64,000 nucleotides of DNA, from positions 4,278,001 through 4,342,000 of the forward strand of contig OZ245942.1 in NCBI GenBank assembly GCA_965230065.1, given 5' to 3'. Under the pieces are notes generated by a model. The model did not search any database and was not told where the DNA came from. It worked only from the letters and a program-made list of their open reading frames with translations. This DNA comes from G965230065 sp965230065. GTDB taxonomy: Bacteria > Bacteroidota > Bacteroidia > Cytophagales > Cyclobacteriaceae. Each line of letters opens with the position of its first letter. Positions within the stretch are counted from its first letter, which is position 1. Shown here one piece after another: positions 34,568-44,315 of the stretch. A program made the position numbers and the translations under genes.

Positions 34568-37500
34568 CTAAAAGTTCAAAGAAAGCCGTACACCTACCGG
34601 AATAACCCAGGGGGTTACATTGTATCTTTCTATTCCTTGTTTGAATTGACTACCGCTGCCCTGTACGCCATTTTCAGGCTGGAAAGCCATTTCAGGGTCT
34701 ATGCCCACATCGGCTTTGGTCCATAATATGATATTCCGGCTGTAAACGGCAAAACTGGCATCACTTATTCCGATAGAATTCACAAAAGATTTGGGTAACT
34801 GATATGATAAGGATACTTCCCGCAACTTGATGAAAGAAGCATCAAACATAGCTGCCTTGGTAAAATCCCAGGGGTAATTGGCGGCATACGGAATGATTTT
34901 GGTTTCCGGGCCACCTAAATTTTCAACGTATCCGGTAATATTACCCTCCTCGTCATACTCGGCAATCACGCCGGGGTTGAAAGTACCGTCGTTAACGGTC
35001 ACCCCAAAATCAAATGGGTAGCCGCCATATTCATCACCAGGCCCGCCAACAATATTGATTCCATCTTTGATCAAATCGTCCTCATTGGCTACCAGCCAGT
35101 CGCGTAAATCATTTCCTTCACGCCCGCCGGGATTGATGAGCTGGTCCAACCATCGCTGTGTTTTCAGGTCCGATTCGCTGTAACGATAAGTTTGGGAAAC
35201 AAAGTCACCTCCCTGTCGCCAGTCAAAGGTCATGTTTAAGGAAAAACCTTTGTACGATACTGAGGTTTGCATGCCTAATATAAAGTCCGGGTTAAAATTG
35301 CCGACTTTGTTTTTCACATTTTCGGCCCTGATGTCCTGCCACGAACCTTCTTCGTCCAGGATTGGATATCCGTAATATTCAGAATTGGGATCTTCCACAG
35401 TAACGAGCTGACGGTCATAAATATCGCCGATTTCATCACCTACGTAGGTCCATGCCCCTCCTTTAGCGTCTGTCCAAAGTGTATAAAACTCTATGCCGTC
35501 CGATAATTCTTTGATGGTAGTGCGGTTGCGGGTAATGTTGGCATTGATATCCCACACCCAGCCGTTGTTATCAATAGGCGTACCACCTACCATAAACTCC
35601 CATCCTTTGCTGGATACAAGTCCGGCATTAATGGTTTTTGAAGTATACCCGGAAGAAGGAGGTAGTCCGAGGCCGAGGATTTGGTTTTCGTTGTCTACCG
35701 TATAATAAGTACCCTCGAACCGCAAACGATTGTTGAAAAAGCCCAGGTCGGCACCTACTTCAAAGGAAGTGGCGATTTCAGGCTTTAAGTCGGGCGTAAG
35801 GAGGTACCCTGGCCTGCTCAAACGGGTTACACCATCCCAGGTACCGGCATCTCCCAGCGTAGGATAAAGAGAGTATGGGTCGGTATCATTACCTACTTGT
35901 GCCCATCCAGCCCTTAGTTTAAGCAGGTTGATACTGTTGGGCATTGAAATCATTTCATTCACAATGGCACTCACAGAGGCAGAAGGGTAAAAGTATGAGC
36001 GGTTTGCTTCGGGTAGTGTACTGGACCAGTCATTTCGGGCAGTGAGGTCAAGGTAAATCATATCCCGGAAACCCAGGTTCGCAATACCATATACACTGTA
36101 AATTGATTTTTGATACCAGTTGCTGTTATAGTCCAGGTTTTCAGGTGCAATATTGCTGATGGTATAGAGCTCTGGAATAATCAATCCTGAGCCCCGGCTC
36201 TTGGTAGAATTTCTTAATTGTGACCCCTTCTGGTACAAAATATTTCCTCCTGCTGAGACAGACAGGCTGAAGTCGCTGATGTCTTTGGCATAAGTAGCCA
36301 GGAAGTCAGTATTTCTTTCCATGCGTGATAGTTCTACCAGTCCGTAAACCCCATTCGGGTCGCGGGTATAACTTTTGGCAATTTTTACTTCCCTTTGTTC
36401 ATCGTAACGGTCTTGTGAATACCGGCCCATCAGGCTAAACTCCGGAGTAATTTGCCACTCGGCTTTCAGGTTGCCAAATACCCGATCTCTTACGAAGCTG
36501 TTATTTACTTCGTTGGCCATAAAATAAGGGTTGTCGTAATCGCCGGGTGCCTGCGATCGCTGCTGTATGCCTTCTTCTTCCCAATAGTCTTGCAGATCCA
36601 AAATATTGATGTGTGGTGAAACAGCATAAGCTGCCTGCAATGGGTTAGTGCCCCGGTTACCGGCCGGGCGATTATTGGAATGGCTACGGCCTATGTTCAC
36701 ATTGGTGCTTACCGTAAAGTTGTCGGTCAGGTTCAGGGCAGATGATAAGTTCAGGGTATTTCTGAACAAATCGGAATTGGGTACGAGGCCCCGGCTGCTC
36801 ATATTGGTGTAAGAAACCCTGTAATTAAAGTCTTCTTTCGCTCCCGAAATAGCTACGTTGTTGGTAGAGGCAATGCCCGTTTGCACAAAGTTTTTTACAT
36901 TGTCCAGGTGCGAGACGAGCGGGGTAGGGATGGGGCTGCCGCTTTCATCTACAGGGCTGTTCCATTGTATGGCATTGTATCCCTGGTCTAAACGAGGGCC
37001 AACCCCGGCTGCAGAGCCTTCTTCAATGAGAAGCTGACCACCCGGATAAGGATTGTTATCGGGAGTATAGGGACGTACCCCGGTTGCAAACTTATTGTGA
37101 AAATCAAGGTACTTGTAAGGGTTGTCAAAAACTGTATTTGAATTTACAGAAACATTGAACCCTTTCCCTGCTTTGCCCGATTTGGTGGTAATCAGTACCA
37201 CACCATTACCTGCCCGTGAGCCATATAAAGCTGCTGCTGAGGGGCCTTTTAGCACAGAAACACTTTCAATATCATCAGGGTTGATGTCAGAAATAGCATT
37301 TCCAAAATCTACAGGATTCCGGTCACCTATTTGGGTTACATTGTTCAGGGTATTGGATACGGGAACTCCGTCAATAACGAACAAAGGCTGGTTATCTCCA
37401 TTGAGAGAAGTAGCTCCCCGAATGACCATGCTTACCGAAGACCCGGCAGCACCGGTAGAGTTAATCGTAACACCGGGTACTTTTCCTGCTAAGGAGTTTA

Positions 37501-37954
37501 GCACGTTTTCATTAGCAACCCTGTTGAGGTCTTCCCCGTCAACTTTGCCCACAGAATAACCTAATGAGCGTTCTTCCCGCTCAATACCTAAGGCTGTGAC
37601 AACAACTTCTTGCAATGACTCCAGGCTCACTTCTAAAGATACATCAATGTTACTACGGCCATTGACGGGTATTTCTGTTGTTTCAAAACCTACATAAGAG
37701 AATACAAGAACAGGGTTACTACCTGTTACTTCAATTGCATATTCCCCATCGGTATTGGTAACGGTACCAATTTGGGTGCCTTTTACAAGCACAGTTACCC
37801 CGGGTAACCCCTGGTTATCTTCTACTGAAGTTACCGTACCGGTTACTTTTGTATTTGCCTGTTGTGCTTTTGCATTTACCTGCCCCCAACATAGCAGGGG
37901 TAACAGTAAACAGGCCATTACTGTTGGTTTGATTGTGTAGAAATGAAAATTCAT
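34568..37954 (-). CDS. SusC/RagA-type TonB-linked outer-membrane transporter (pair 2)
   Basis: This is a 1128-aa transporter with a signal peptide (ending VNAKAQ), an N-terminal CarboxypepD_reg-like domain (about 35-115, VTGTVTSVEDNQGLPGVTV), a plug (about 120-235, SLQEVVVTALG, LFVIDGVPV and AALYGSRAGNGVVLITTKSG) and a 22-strand barrel ending in VRLSLNF. It has no STN domain, so it is not expected to signal to an anti-sigma factor. It imports oligomers with its SusD 19 bp downstream. It is highly similar to the SusC at 39901-43251, especially in the first 230 residues. The 243-bp upstream gap contains the terminator of pair 1. Confidence 0.95.
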   Translation of the reverse strand: MNFHFYTIKPTVMACLLLPLLCWGQVNAKAQQANTKVTGTVTSVEDNQGLPGVTVLVKGTQIGTVTNTDGEYAIEVTGSNPVLVFSYVGFETTEIPVNGRSNIDVSLEVSLESLQEVVVTALGIEREERSLGYSVGKVDGEDLNRVANENVLNSLAGKVPGVTINSTGAAGSSVSMVIRGATSLNGDNQPLFVIDGVPVSNTLNNVTQIGDRNPVDFGNAISDINPDDIESVSVLKGPSAAALYGSRAGNGVVLITTKSGKAGKGFNVSVNSNTVFDNPYKYLDFHNKFATGVRPYTPDNNPYPGGQLLIEEGSAAGVGPRLDQGYNAIQWNSPVDESGSPIPTPLVSHLDNVKNFVQTGIASTNNVAISGAKEDFNYRVSYTNMSSRGLVPNSDLFRNTLNLSSALNLTDNFTVSTNVNIGRSHSNNRPAGNRGTNPLQAAYAVSPHINILDLQDYWEEEGIQQRSQAPGDYDNPYFMANEVNNSFVRDRVFGNLKAEWQITPEFSLMGRYSQDRYDEQREVKIAKSYTRDPNGVYGLVELSRMERNTDFLATYAKDISDFSLSVSAGGNILYQKGSQLRNSTKSRGSGLIIPELYTISNIAPENLDYNSNWYQKSIYSVYGIANLGFRDMIYLDLTARNDWSSTLPEANRSYFYPSASVSAIVNEMISMPNSINLLKLRAGWAQVGNDTDPYSLYPTLGDAGTWDGVTRLSRPGYLLTPDLKPEIATSFEVGADLGFFNNRLRFEGTYYTVDNENQILGLGLPPSSGYTSKTINAGLVSSKGWEFMVGGTPIDNNGWVWDINANITRNRTTIKELSDGIEFYTLWTDAKGGAWTYVGDEIGDIYDRQLVTVEDPNSEYYGYPILDEEGSWQDIRAENVKNKVGNFNPDFILGMQTSVSYKGFSLNMTFDWRQGGDFVSQTYRYSESDLKTQRWLDQLINPGGREGNDLRDWLVANEDDLIKDGINIVGGPGDEYGGYPFDFGVTVNDGTFNPGVIAEYDEEGNITGYVENLGGPETKIIPYAANYPWDFTKAAMFDASFIKLREVSLSYQLPKSFVNSIGISDASFAVYSRNIILWTKADVGIDPEMAFQPENGVQGSGSQFKQGIERYNVTPWVIPVGVRLSLNF

Positions 37955-38130
37955 GGTTTTGTTTTAATTAGTGATGATACATTCATTTGGTAGGGAAAAG
38001 ATGGGTGGGCTAAGGGCTATTGTTAAATGTTTTCATAGTGTTGTGGTTTAGTGATGAACTGGTTTTTTATTTGGATAACCATACTTATCCGCATGTATTA
38101 CTGCTAAACCTTGTTTTAGGACTATTCCAA

Positions 38131-38170
38131 AGGGAAATAAAAAAAGGCGGAGCATTTGCCGCTCCGCCTT
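38131..38170 (-). terminator. Intrinsic terminator of SusC/SusD operon 1
   Basis: AAGGCGGAGC (38144-38153) and GCTCCGCCTT (38161-38170) make a perfect 10-bp GC-rich stem with a 7-nt loop. On the minus strand it is followed by TTTTTATTT. It begins 27 bp beyond the SusD stop at 38198. This is the clearest intrinsic terminator in the window. Confidence 0.9.
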
Positions 38171-38197
38171 GACTGTACTTACGAGAATTAAATTTAA

Positions 38198-39877
38198 TTA
38201 CCAGGGCTTGTTCGTTCCCTGCAACAACCACATCTTAGACCAGGGGCTGTCATTGCCAACTGCTCCTGAGTAAGAAGTAATTTCTAAGTCATTAATGGCA
38301 GTATTGATGTTTGCCGTATTGTTGTTATACTCATCGTTTCCATAAGGGAAGCGCACGGCCACTACGGGCTGGTCAGATGCAGGGCCTACCTGTAGGTTAG
38401 GGAAGCCAGTCCTTCTGTAGTCCATCCAGGCTTCTGAGGCAGCTGTCCAGGAAGCTACCCACTTTTGGGTAATTACCTGCTCTATAGTGCCGTCAAAGGC
38501 TACGCCGGGCTGGGCAATGAAAGCATCGTATGCATCGGCTTTGCCCCAGGTGGTCAAAGAATGCATGATGGCATTGTTATAATGTTCCTCAGCATTGCCG
38601 ACCGACCAGCCTTTTAATGCGGCTTCGGCCAGGATGAAGCTCACTTCCGCTGCCGAAATAATGCGTGCTTTCAGAATGTCGCCGGCCGAACCTGCTGTAG
38701 CGTAAATAGGCGCTAACTGTGATACATGCTGGTTACGGATACCCTGTCCGGGGTCAGGGTTCCCATTGTACGATTCGGGAATGATGAGGGCAGGGGGCAA
38801 TCCTACATATACATCATCATTATACTCAACAGAGTTCGGATTATAATGACGGGTAAACTTGGTATCAGACATTGCCTGAAACTCAAGATAAGTAAATGTT
38901 TCAACACCTAAAGCTTCTCCATCAGCATAGATGAAATCTTCTTTGTCTGTGGCAAGACCAGGATCAGGCACCCATTGTACTGCTACAGAGTCGAACCATA
39001 CGGAAACTCTTGGGTCGTTGGTGCTTGTGAGTTGTTCTATCAGTGTTTGACAAGCCTGCCAACGGGTGAAGGCATCTACATCTGTGTAAATGGAAGGCCA
39101 CACATCGTCAGCCCCTCCGGTGTAGTCAAGCACGGCATCCTGATCGGGCGATTGTATATACATACCTGAGTTGTATATAGTTTCTATACCAGCTTTGGCC
39201 ATATCCGGCATTTTTTCAGAGATACGCATATAATACCTGAGCAGGAGGGAATTGGCAAAACGCTGCCACATTTCCGCATCCCCTCCGTAATACAGGTCAG
39301 CGGCTGAATTAACAGCATCTGTATTGGCCCCTTCAAACAGGCCGGCTGCGTTTTGCAGATCGGCAATAATACCATTGTAAATAGCCTCCTGGTTATCAAA
39401 AGCAGGGTATTCAAACTCTTCACCTCCCTGGTTGCCTTTCACTGCACTGGAGTAGGGGGCATCTCCCCAGAAATCGGTGACATTGCCAAAAATGAAAGAT
39501 TTCATAGTGAGGGATACTCCTTCAAAGAATTCATTTTCAACCTCTACCGCTCGTTCTTCCAGCAGGGAATTGCTGCGTTGGATACTATACCAACCGCTCC
39601 AGTCTCTTGCACTCCATTCGTATTGGTTATGAGAAGAATACCACCCGTCTTTCTGGGTGTGTTGTACCGCTCCGGCCATATCCCCAAAGCCTAACTCCAG
39701 GTAATCCTGGGCTGCTTCGCCCAAAATGGCCGGCATAAGCAAATTAGGGTTGGCCGTTGAGGGGTCAATGCCATTGGGGTTTACGTTTATTTCCGTCAAA
39801 GTTTCATCACAGGCTGCCACAATGAAAAGCCCAATGAGGATGACGAGTGTCTTTTTTATCTTTAATATATTTTTCAT
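38198..39877 (-). CDS. SusD/RagB-like surface lipoprotein (pair 1)
   Basis: This 559-aa lipoprotein has lipobox IVAAC (Cys23). It carries the same landmarks as the SusD of pair 2: VNPNGIDPSTANPNLLMPAI, LELGFGDMAGAVQHTQKDGW and the C-terminal IEQVITQKWVASWTAASEAW, with WLLQGTNKPW at the end. I placed the start at 39877 (MKNILKIKKT), giving a standard lipoprotein signal; an in-frame ATG at 39901 overlapping the SusC stop would add 8 residues. It binds glycan on the cell surface together with its SusC. Expression should follow the upstream ECF sigma unit. Confidence 0.95.
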   Translation of the reverse strand: MKNILKIKKTLVILIGLFIVAACDETLTEINVNPNGIDPSTANPNLLMPAILGEAAQDYLELGFGDMAGAVQHTQKDGWYSSHNQYEWSARDWSGWYSIQRSNSLLEERAVEVENEFFEGVSLTMKSFIFGNVTDFWGDAPYSSAVKGNQGGEEFEYPAFDNQEAIYNGIIADLQNAAGLFEGANTDAVNSAADLYYGGDAEMWQRFANSLLLRYYMRISEKMPDMAKAGIETIYNSGMYIQSPDQDAVLDYTGGADDVWPSIYTDVDAFTRWQACQTLIEQLTSTNDPRVSVWFDSVAVQWVPDPGLATDKEDFIYADGEALGVETFTYLEFQAMSDTKFTRHYNPNSVEYNDDVYVGLPPALIIPESYNGNPDPGQGIRNQHVSQLAPIYATAGSAGDILKARIISAAEVSFILAEAALKGWSVGNAEEHYNNAIMHSLTTWGKADAYDAFIAQPGVAFDGTIEQVITQKWVASWTAASEAWMDYRRTGFPNLQVGPASDQPVVAVRFPYGNDEYNNNTANINTAINDLEITSYSGAVGNDSPWSKMWLLQGTNKPW

Positions 39878-39900
39878 AACTATCAGTTTTATCGTCCTCA

Positions 39901-42900
39901 TTAAAAATTAAAGTTTAACTTAAATCCGAAGGGAACACTCCAGGGCATTACGTTTTGCCGTTCTATCCCTTGCCTGAACTGGCTTTGGGTATCGCCTTGC
40001 GTACTGCCACTGGCCCAGAAAGCGCGCTCCGGATCGATACCAATATCCGCTTTTGTCCACAACATGATATTTCGGGTATAAACAGCAAAAGAAGCATTAC
40101 GGATAATACCGATGTTGGGTATTTGATAGGCCAGTGATAATTCCCGCAGCTTTATAAAGGAGGCATCAAAAGTGACTTGCTCGTTGAAATCCCAGGCGTA
40201 AGTATTGGTGATGGGGTATACGTTGGTATTAGAACCACCTAAATGTTCCTCATATTCATCATCGCTGAAATCATCCGGGGTTTCAGTGCCTGCTACCTGG
40301 ATTACCCCTGGTACAAAGGCCCCGTCATGTCCGTCATCGTCCACAGGAAAACCACCGGTTTCAGCCGTATGCCCTCCTACACGTGGGTAATTGCCTGCCT
40401 GGGGAATGATGTATTTCTCAGGGTCAGATTTGAGCATTTCTTCCAACTCTTCTGGTGAATACAACCCACCAGGAATCAGGTTGTCTAGCTGGCGTTGCGA
40501 TTTCCAGTCAGATTCTCCATAACGGTAAGTAAACGACATAAACTCACCGCCTTGTCTCCAATCGAAGCTGGCACTGAGGGTAAACCTTTTGAAACTCAGT
40601 GAGGTTTGCATACCCATCAGGAAGTCGGGGTTGAAATTTCCGGTATGCCGCATGTTTTCACGGCCCGAAAGCTCAATCCACCCCCCGTTTTCGGAAAGGA
40701 CAGGCCAGCGGTGATAAGGCGAGTTAGGGTCTCTCACATAGGCGTAACCTGCGCTGTAAATATCCCCGATTTCATCGCCTACGAAGGTGATAGCACCACC
40801 GCCATTTTCACTGTACAAAGTAATAAATTCCAGATCATCACTTAATTCTTCTACCGTGGTTATATTTTTACTCCAGTTTAAGTCCACATTCCAGGTCCAG
40901 CCGTTTTTCTGTATGGGAGTACCACCTAACGTGAATTCCCAACCTCTGCTCCTTATTAATCCTGCATTGATAAGCTTGCTGCTGTATCCGGAAGATTGAG
41001 GGAGGTTGATGGCAAAAATTTGGTTTTCATTATCAATATTATAGTAAGTACCGCTAAACCGGAGTTTGTTATCAAACATATTCAAATCTATACCACCTTC
41101 TATAGAAGTAGCCTGCTCAGGTAATAAGTCAGGGTTCAGCAATCCGGAAGGTACTCCTACAGTGGTAACAGTATTATAGTTTCCTGTACTCAAAGAAGGC
41201 TCCAGACGATAAGGATCGGTATCATTACCTACTTGCGCCCATCCAGCCCGTACTTTCAACATAGAAATTGATGATGGAAGGTCGAATGTATAATTAGATA
41301 ACCAACTGAGAGATGCCGAAGGGTAAAAATAAGAACGGTTATCTTCTGGCAATGTACTGGACCAGTCATTTCTACCGGTAATGTCCAAATACAATTGGTC
41401 GTTAAAGCCAATAGAAGCCAATGCATATAAGCTGTAGATTGCCTTTTCTCTAATCTGACTGTTTACATTGATGTTATCCAAAGGTATATTTTGTACATTG
41501 TATACGCCGGGGATTACCAAACCATTGTTTCTGTTATTTCCAGAACCAACACTAGAACTGGAAAAGTCCTGGCGCATGATATTACCACCAAAAGAAACAT
41601 TGAAGTCAAACAATCCTGCATCTTGTTTATAAGTAGCCAGGAAGTCGGAGTTGGTTTCCTGTCGGGAAATATCCGTTAGGAAATAACCTCCCCGGGCAGC
41701 CCTGCTGTAGCTAAAAGGAATTTTGGTTTCCCTTTGTTCATCAATCCTATCAAGGGCGTGGCGTACCATGAGGGAGAAGTTTTCACTAAAGTCATACGTT
41801 AACGAAATATTTCCAAACAAGCGGTCGCGCACGAAGCCGTTTTCGATACCATACGCAAGGAAATAGGGGTTATCACCCGCATCGGTGCGTACCTGTTGTA
41901 TTTCTTCCTGCCCTTCTACCCAGAAATCCCTCATTTCATTATAGTCTACATAAGAAGAAGCGTAAACAGCTTCCAGGGGGTTACCCCGGCGGTCGCCCGT
42001 GCTGGGGCGGTCATTGGAATTAGTACGCCCTACATTCACATTGGAGCTGAAAGTAAGGTTGTCCAGTATTTTATAATTAACGGATGTGTTTAAGGAGTTT
42101 CTGAACAAGTCAGAATTGGGGATCATGCCTTTGTGGAGCATATTTGAATAGGATACTCTGAAACTCCCATTGTCATTGCCTCCGCTCACGGCCAGGTTGT
42201 TGGTAGACGTAATGCCCGTTTGCATAAAATCTTTCATCGCATCGGGATAAGACCTTAATTCCGTAGGAACAGGGTTTCCGCTTGCATCTACCGGGCTGTT
42301 CCACTGTGCGGCTGTATTCCCTTCGTCCAGGTTAGGGCCGCCCCAGTAGGCCGAACCTTCGTTGAAAACAAAATTACGCTGACCATTGGCATATTTATAA
42401 TGAAAATCCAACAGGCGGGTAGGGCGTTCAAATACATTGCTGGTAGAAAAAGAAACCCCTAAATCTTTGCCTTTCGCACCAGATTTGGTGGTAATAATTA
42501 CTACACCATTTCCTGCACGTGTACCATACAAAGCAGCAGCAGAGGGGCCTTTCAATACGTTCACGCTTTCAATATCATCCGGGTTGATGTCTGAAATAGC
42601 ATTACCGTAATCTACCTGGTTGCCATTGCCATTTTCAGAAATGTTATTCAGGCTGTTAGACATGGGCACTCCATCTACAACAAACAGCGGTTGGTTGTCG
42701 GTAGTAAGGGAAGTCGCCCCCCGTATGATTACGCTCATGGAAGAACCGGGGCCGCTGGTTTGGTTGATGGTAACCCCGGGCACCCGGCCTGCCAGCGAAC
42801 TCAATACGTTTTCCTGGGATACCTGGGTTAGTTCTTCCCCATCAACATTGGCTACGTCATAGCCCAGGGAGCGCTGATCCCGCTCAATGCCCAGGGCCGT

Positions 42901-43251
42901 TACTACGATTTCGTCCAGTGATTCCAGGCTAATGGACAACGATACGTCAATGGTACTGCGGCCGTTGACCGGAATTTCTTCCGACTCATAACCTACATAG
43001 GAGAAAACAAGAATCGCATCTTCTCCAGGTGCTTCAATGGAATATACCCCATCGGTATTAGTAACGGTTCCAATCTGGGTGCCTTTTACGAGTACAGTTA
43101 CGCCAGGTAATCCCTGATTATCTTCTACTGATGTTACTTTGCCAGATACTTTTGTATCTGCCTGCAAAGTCTTTGCTGCTGCACTGCCCCAATATCCCAG
43201 GGCAATGAGCAATAAAATGAATGATAATTTTTTGTAAAAATAAAAAATCAT
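39901..43251 (-). CDS. SusC/RagA-type TonB-linked outer-membrane transporter (pair 1)
   Basis: This 1116-aa transporter has a signal peptide (MIFYFYKKLSFILLLIALGYW... ending SAAAKT), a CarboxypepD_reg-like domain (about 32-112), a plug (about 115-230 with SLDEIVVTALG and AALYGTRAGNGVVIITTKSG) and a TonB-dependent barrel ending FGFKLNFNF. No STN domain is present although an ECF sigma factor lies just upstream, so classical receptor-to-FecR signalling through STN is not evident. It forms the sigma - mini anti-sigma - SusC - SusD order typical of Bacteroidota glycan loci. The SusD start lies 23 bp downstream. Confidence 0.95.
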   Translation of the reverse strand: MIFYFYKKLSFILLLIALGYWGSAAAKTLQADTKVSGKVTSVEDNQGLPGVTVLVKGTQIGTVTNTDGVYSIEAPGEDAILVFSYVGYESEEIPVNGRSTIDVSLSISLESLDEIVVTALGIERDQRSLGYDVANVDGEELTQVSQENVLSSLAGRVPGVTINQTSGPGSSMSVIIRGATSLTTDNQPLFVVDGVPMSNSLNNISENGNGNQVDYGNAISDINPDDIESVNVLKGPSAAALYGTRAGNGVVIITTKSGAKGKDLGVSFSTSNVFERPTRLLDFHYKYANGQRNFVFNEGSAYWGGPNLDEGNTAAQWNSPVDASGNPVPTELRSYPDAMKDFMQTGITSTNNLAVSGGNDNGSFRVSYSNMLHKGMIPNSDLFRNSLNTSVNYKILDNLTFSSNVNVGRTNSNDRPSTGDRRGNPLEAVYASSYVDYNEMRDFWVEGQEEIQQVRTDAGDNPYFLAYGIENGFVRDRLFGNISLTYDFSENFSLMVRHALDRIDEQRETKIPFSYSRAARGGYFLTDISRQETNSDFLATYKQDAGLFDFNVSFGGNIMRQDFSSSSVGSGNNRNNGLVIPGVYNVQNIPLDNINVNSQIREKAIYSLYALASIGFNDQLYLDITGRNDWSSTLPEDNRSYFYPSASLSWLSNYTFDLPSSISMLKVRAGWAQVGNDTDPYRLEPSLSTGNYNTVTTVGVPSGLLNPDLLPEQATSIEGGIDLNMFDNKLRFSGTYYNIDNENQIFAINLPQSSGYSSKLINAGLIRSRGWEFTLGGTPIQKNGWTWNVDLNWSKNITTVEELSDDLEFITLYSENGGGAITFVGDEIGDIYSAGYAYVRDPNSPYHRWPVLSENGGWIELSGRENMRHTGNFNPDFLMGMQTSLSFKRFTLSASFDWRQGGEFMSFTYRYGESDWKSQRQLDNLIPGGLYSPEELEEMLKSDPEKYIIPQAGNYPRVGGHTAETGGFPVDDDGHDGAFVPGVIQVAGTETPDDFSDDEYEEHLGGSNTNVYPITNTYAWDFNEQVTFDASFIKLRELSLAYQIPNIGIIRNASFAVYTRNIMLWTKADIGIDPERAFWASGSTQGDTQSQFRQGIERQNVMPWSVPFGFKLNFNF

Positions 43252-43350
43252 GGCTTTGTTGATTTAGTGAATCATAATTTGAAATAAATTTTTAGTATAC
43301 TCTTCCTGTTGTAAAGAGTTATGGACTGTTGTTTGACGTTTTCATGGTTC

Positions 43351-43539
43351 CTACTGTTTATGTTTATCTGTTCCGTTATTTTTTTTTATAAACTCATTGA
43401 ATTGTTCCTGTAAGTATTCAGTATAAACTTGCTCGATACCATCATCTCCAAAGCCTTCAATATATTGTTCCAATTCTTCCCTGGAAATATCGCCCCGCAT
43501 GTAGCTGGTAATATGTTGTTTGGCAAGTTCAGTGTTCAT
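43351..43539 (-). CDS. 62-aa acidic helical protein, candidate minimal anti-sigma factor
   Basis: It starts MNTELAKQHITSYMRGDISR and continues EELEQYIEGFGDDGIEQVY, then a helical charged stretch ending NNGTDKHKQ. It lies 77 bp downstream of the ECF sigma gene and 99 bp upstream of SusC, where a FecR-type anti-sigma is expected. The first about 45 residues resemble the N-terminal helical sigma-binding part of FecR proteins (short helix, GD/GE-x-S-x-EE turn, second helix). There is no transmembrane helix, FecR domain or STN-interacting C-terminus. No FecR remnant is seen in the 99 bp after its stop. It may be a soluble anti-sigma or a sigma partner; the role is inferred from position and helix pattern. 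Confidence 0.65.
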   Translation of the reverse strand: MNTELAKQHITSYMRGDISREELEQYIEGFGDDGIEQVYTEYLQEQFNEFIKKNNGTDKHKQ

Positions 43540-43616
43540 CGTAACTTTAGGTGTTTCGATGATACTACTGACATTTTGGAAAAAAGGACTACTCTGAATT
43601 GAGAAATCTTTTTTTG

Positions 43617-44156
43617 TTAGAAGGAGGTGGGTTTTAAATTTTTTTGAAGATATTTTTTTGCTTGCACCATTTGGTTTTTTACGGTATTAACAGATATGTT
43701 CATCTCTTCGGCAATTTCTTTGTGTGATTTGCCGTGTTCCATGATGAGTGAAATAATCTTGCGCCTTTTCGGTGGCAAAGATGAAATCATCTCATTCAAT
43801 AAAAGGTCTTTAGGCTTCTCTGAATTTTGAGGTGGTTGGTGAAAATCCTGTAAGTTGCTCCAAAGTTGTTTTTTTAATTCCCTGTCTTTTTTAACACGTT
43901 TGAAATAATCAAAAGCCATATTTCGAACGATGGTAAATAAGTAAGCAGTAAACTTCCTGTCGGGATCCAGGCGGTCTTTTGATTCCCAAATTCTTGCGAA
44001 AGCTTCCTGCACAATATTTTCTGCTTCATTAGCATCTTTCAACAAAACAGTACAAAAATTCAGGGAAGCTTGCCGGTACCGGTGAAACAGTTGGTCGAAC
44101 GCTTTGCGATCACCGTGCTGCAACCGATCTATCAATGTTCGTTCAGGCTGTTCCAT
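43617..44156 (-). CDS. ECF-type RNA polymerase sigma factor (FecI-like, Bacteroidota SusC-associated)
   Basis: This 179-aa sigma factor has sigma-2 at about 25-95 (LFHRYRQASLNFCTVLLKDA, ENIVQEAFARIWESKD, AYLFTIVRNMAFDYFKR) and sigma-4 at about 120-175 (LPPKRRKIISLIMEHGKSHK, then EIAEEMNISVNTVKNQMVQA). It should direct transcription of the SusCD genes downstream. Its neighbour is not a full FecR but the 62-aa protein. The 5' region of about 190 bp contains TGCG motif site C and a -7-like box, giving a predicted leader of roughly 150 nt. Sharing the motif with the sialidase-fold and ceramidase-like operons puts the sigma unit itself under a second regulator. Confidence 0.93.
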   Translation of the reverse strand: MEQPERTLIDRLQHGDRKAFDQLFHRYRQASLNFCTVLLKDANEAENIVQEAFARIWESKDRLDPDRKFTAYLFTIVRNMAFDYFKRVKKDRELKKQLWSNLQDFHQPPQNSEKPKDLLLNEMISSLPPKRRKIISLIMEHGKSHKEIAEEMNISVNTVKNQMVQAKKYLQKNLKPTSF

Positions 44157-44315
44157 TTTGTGTTTGTAATGAAGTTCAAAAAAAGAAAAAAAAGGGTACT
44201 TATTTTCTAAACCAATGTTATCTGTTCATTAACTTATTATGTATATAGTATTAACTTTTCTTTTTTTCCTGATATCACTTTTGTGCTTACATCAAGCAAG
44301 GCTTAAGTCTATATT

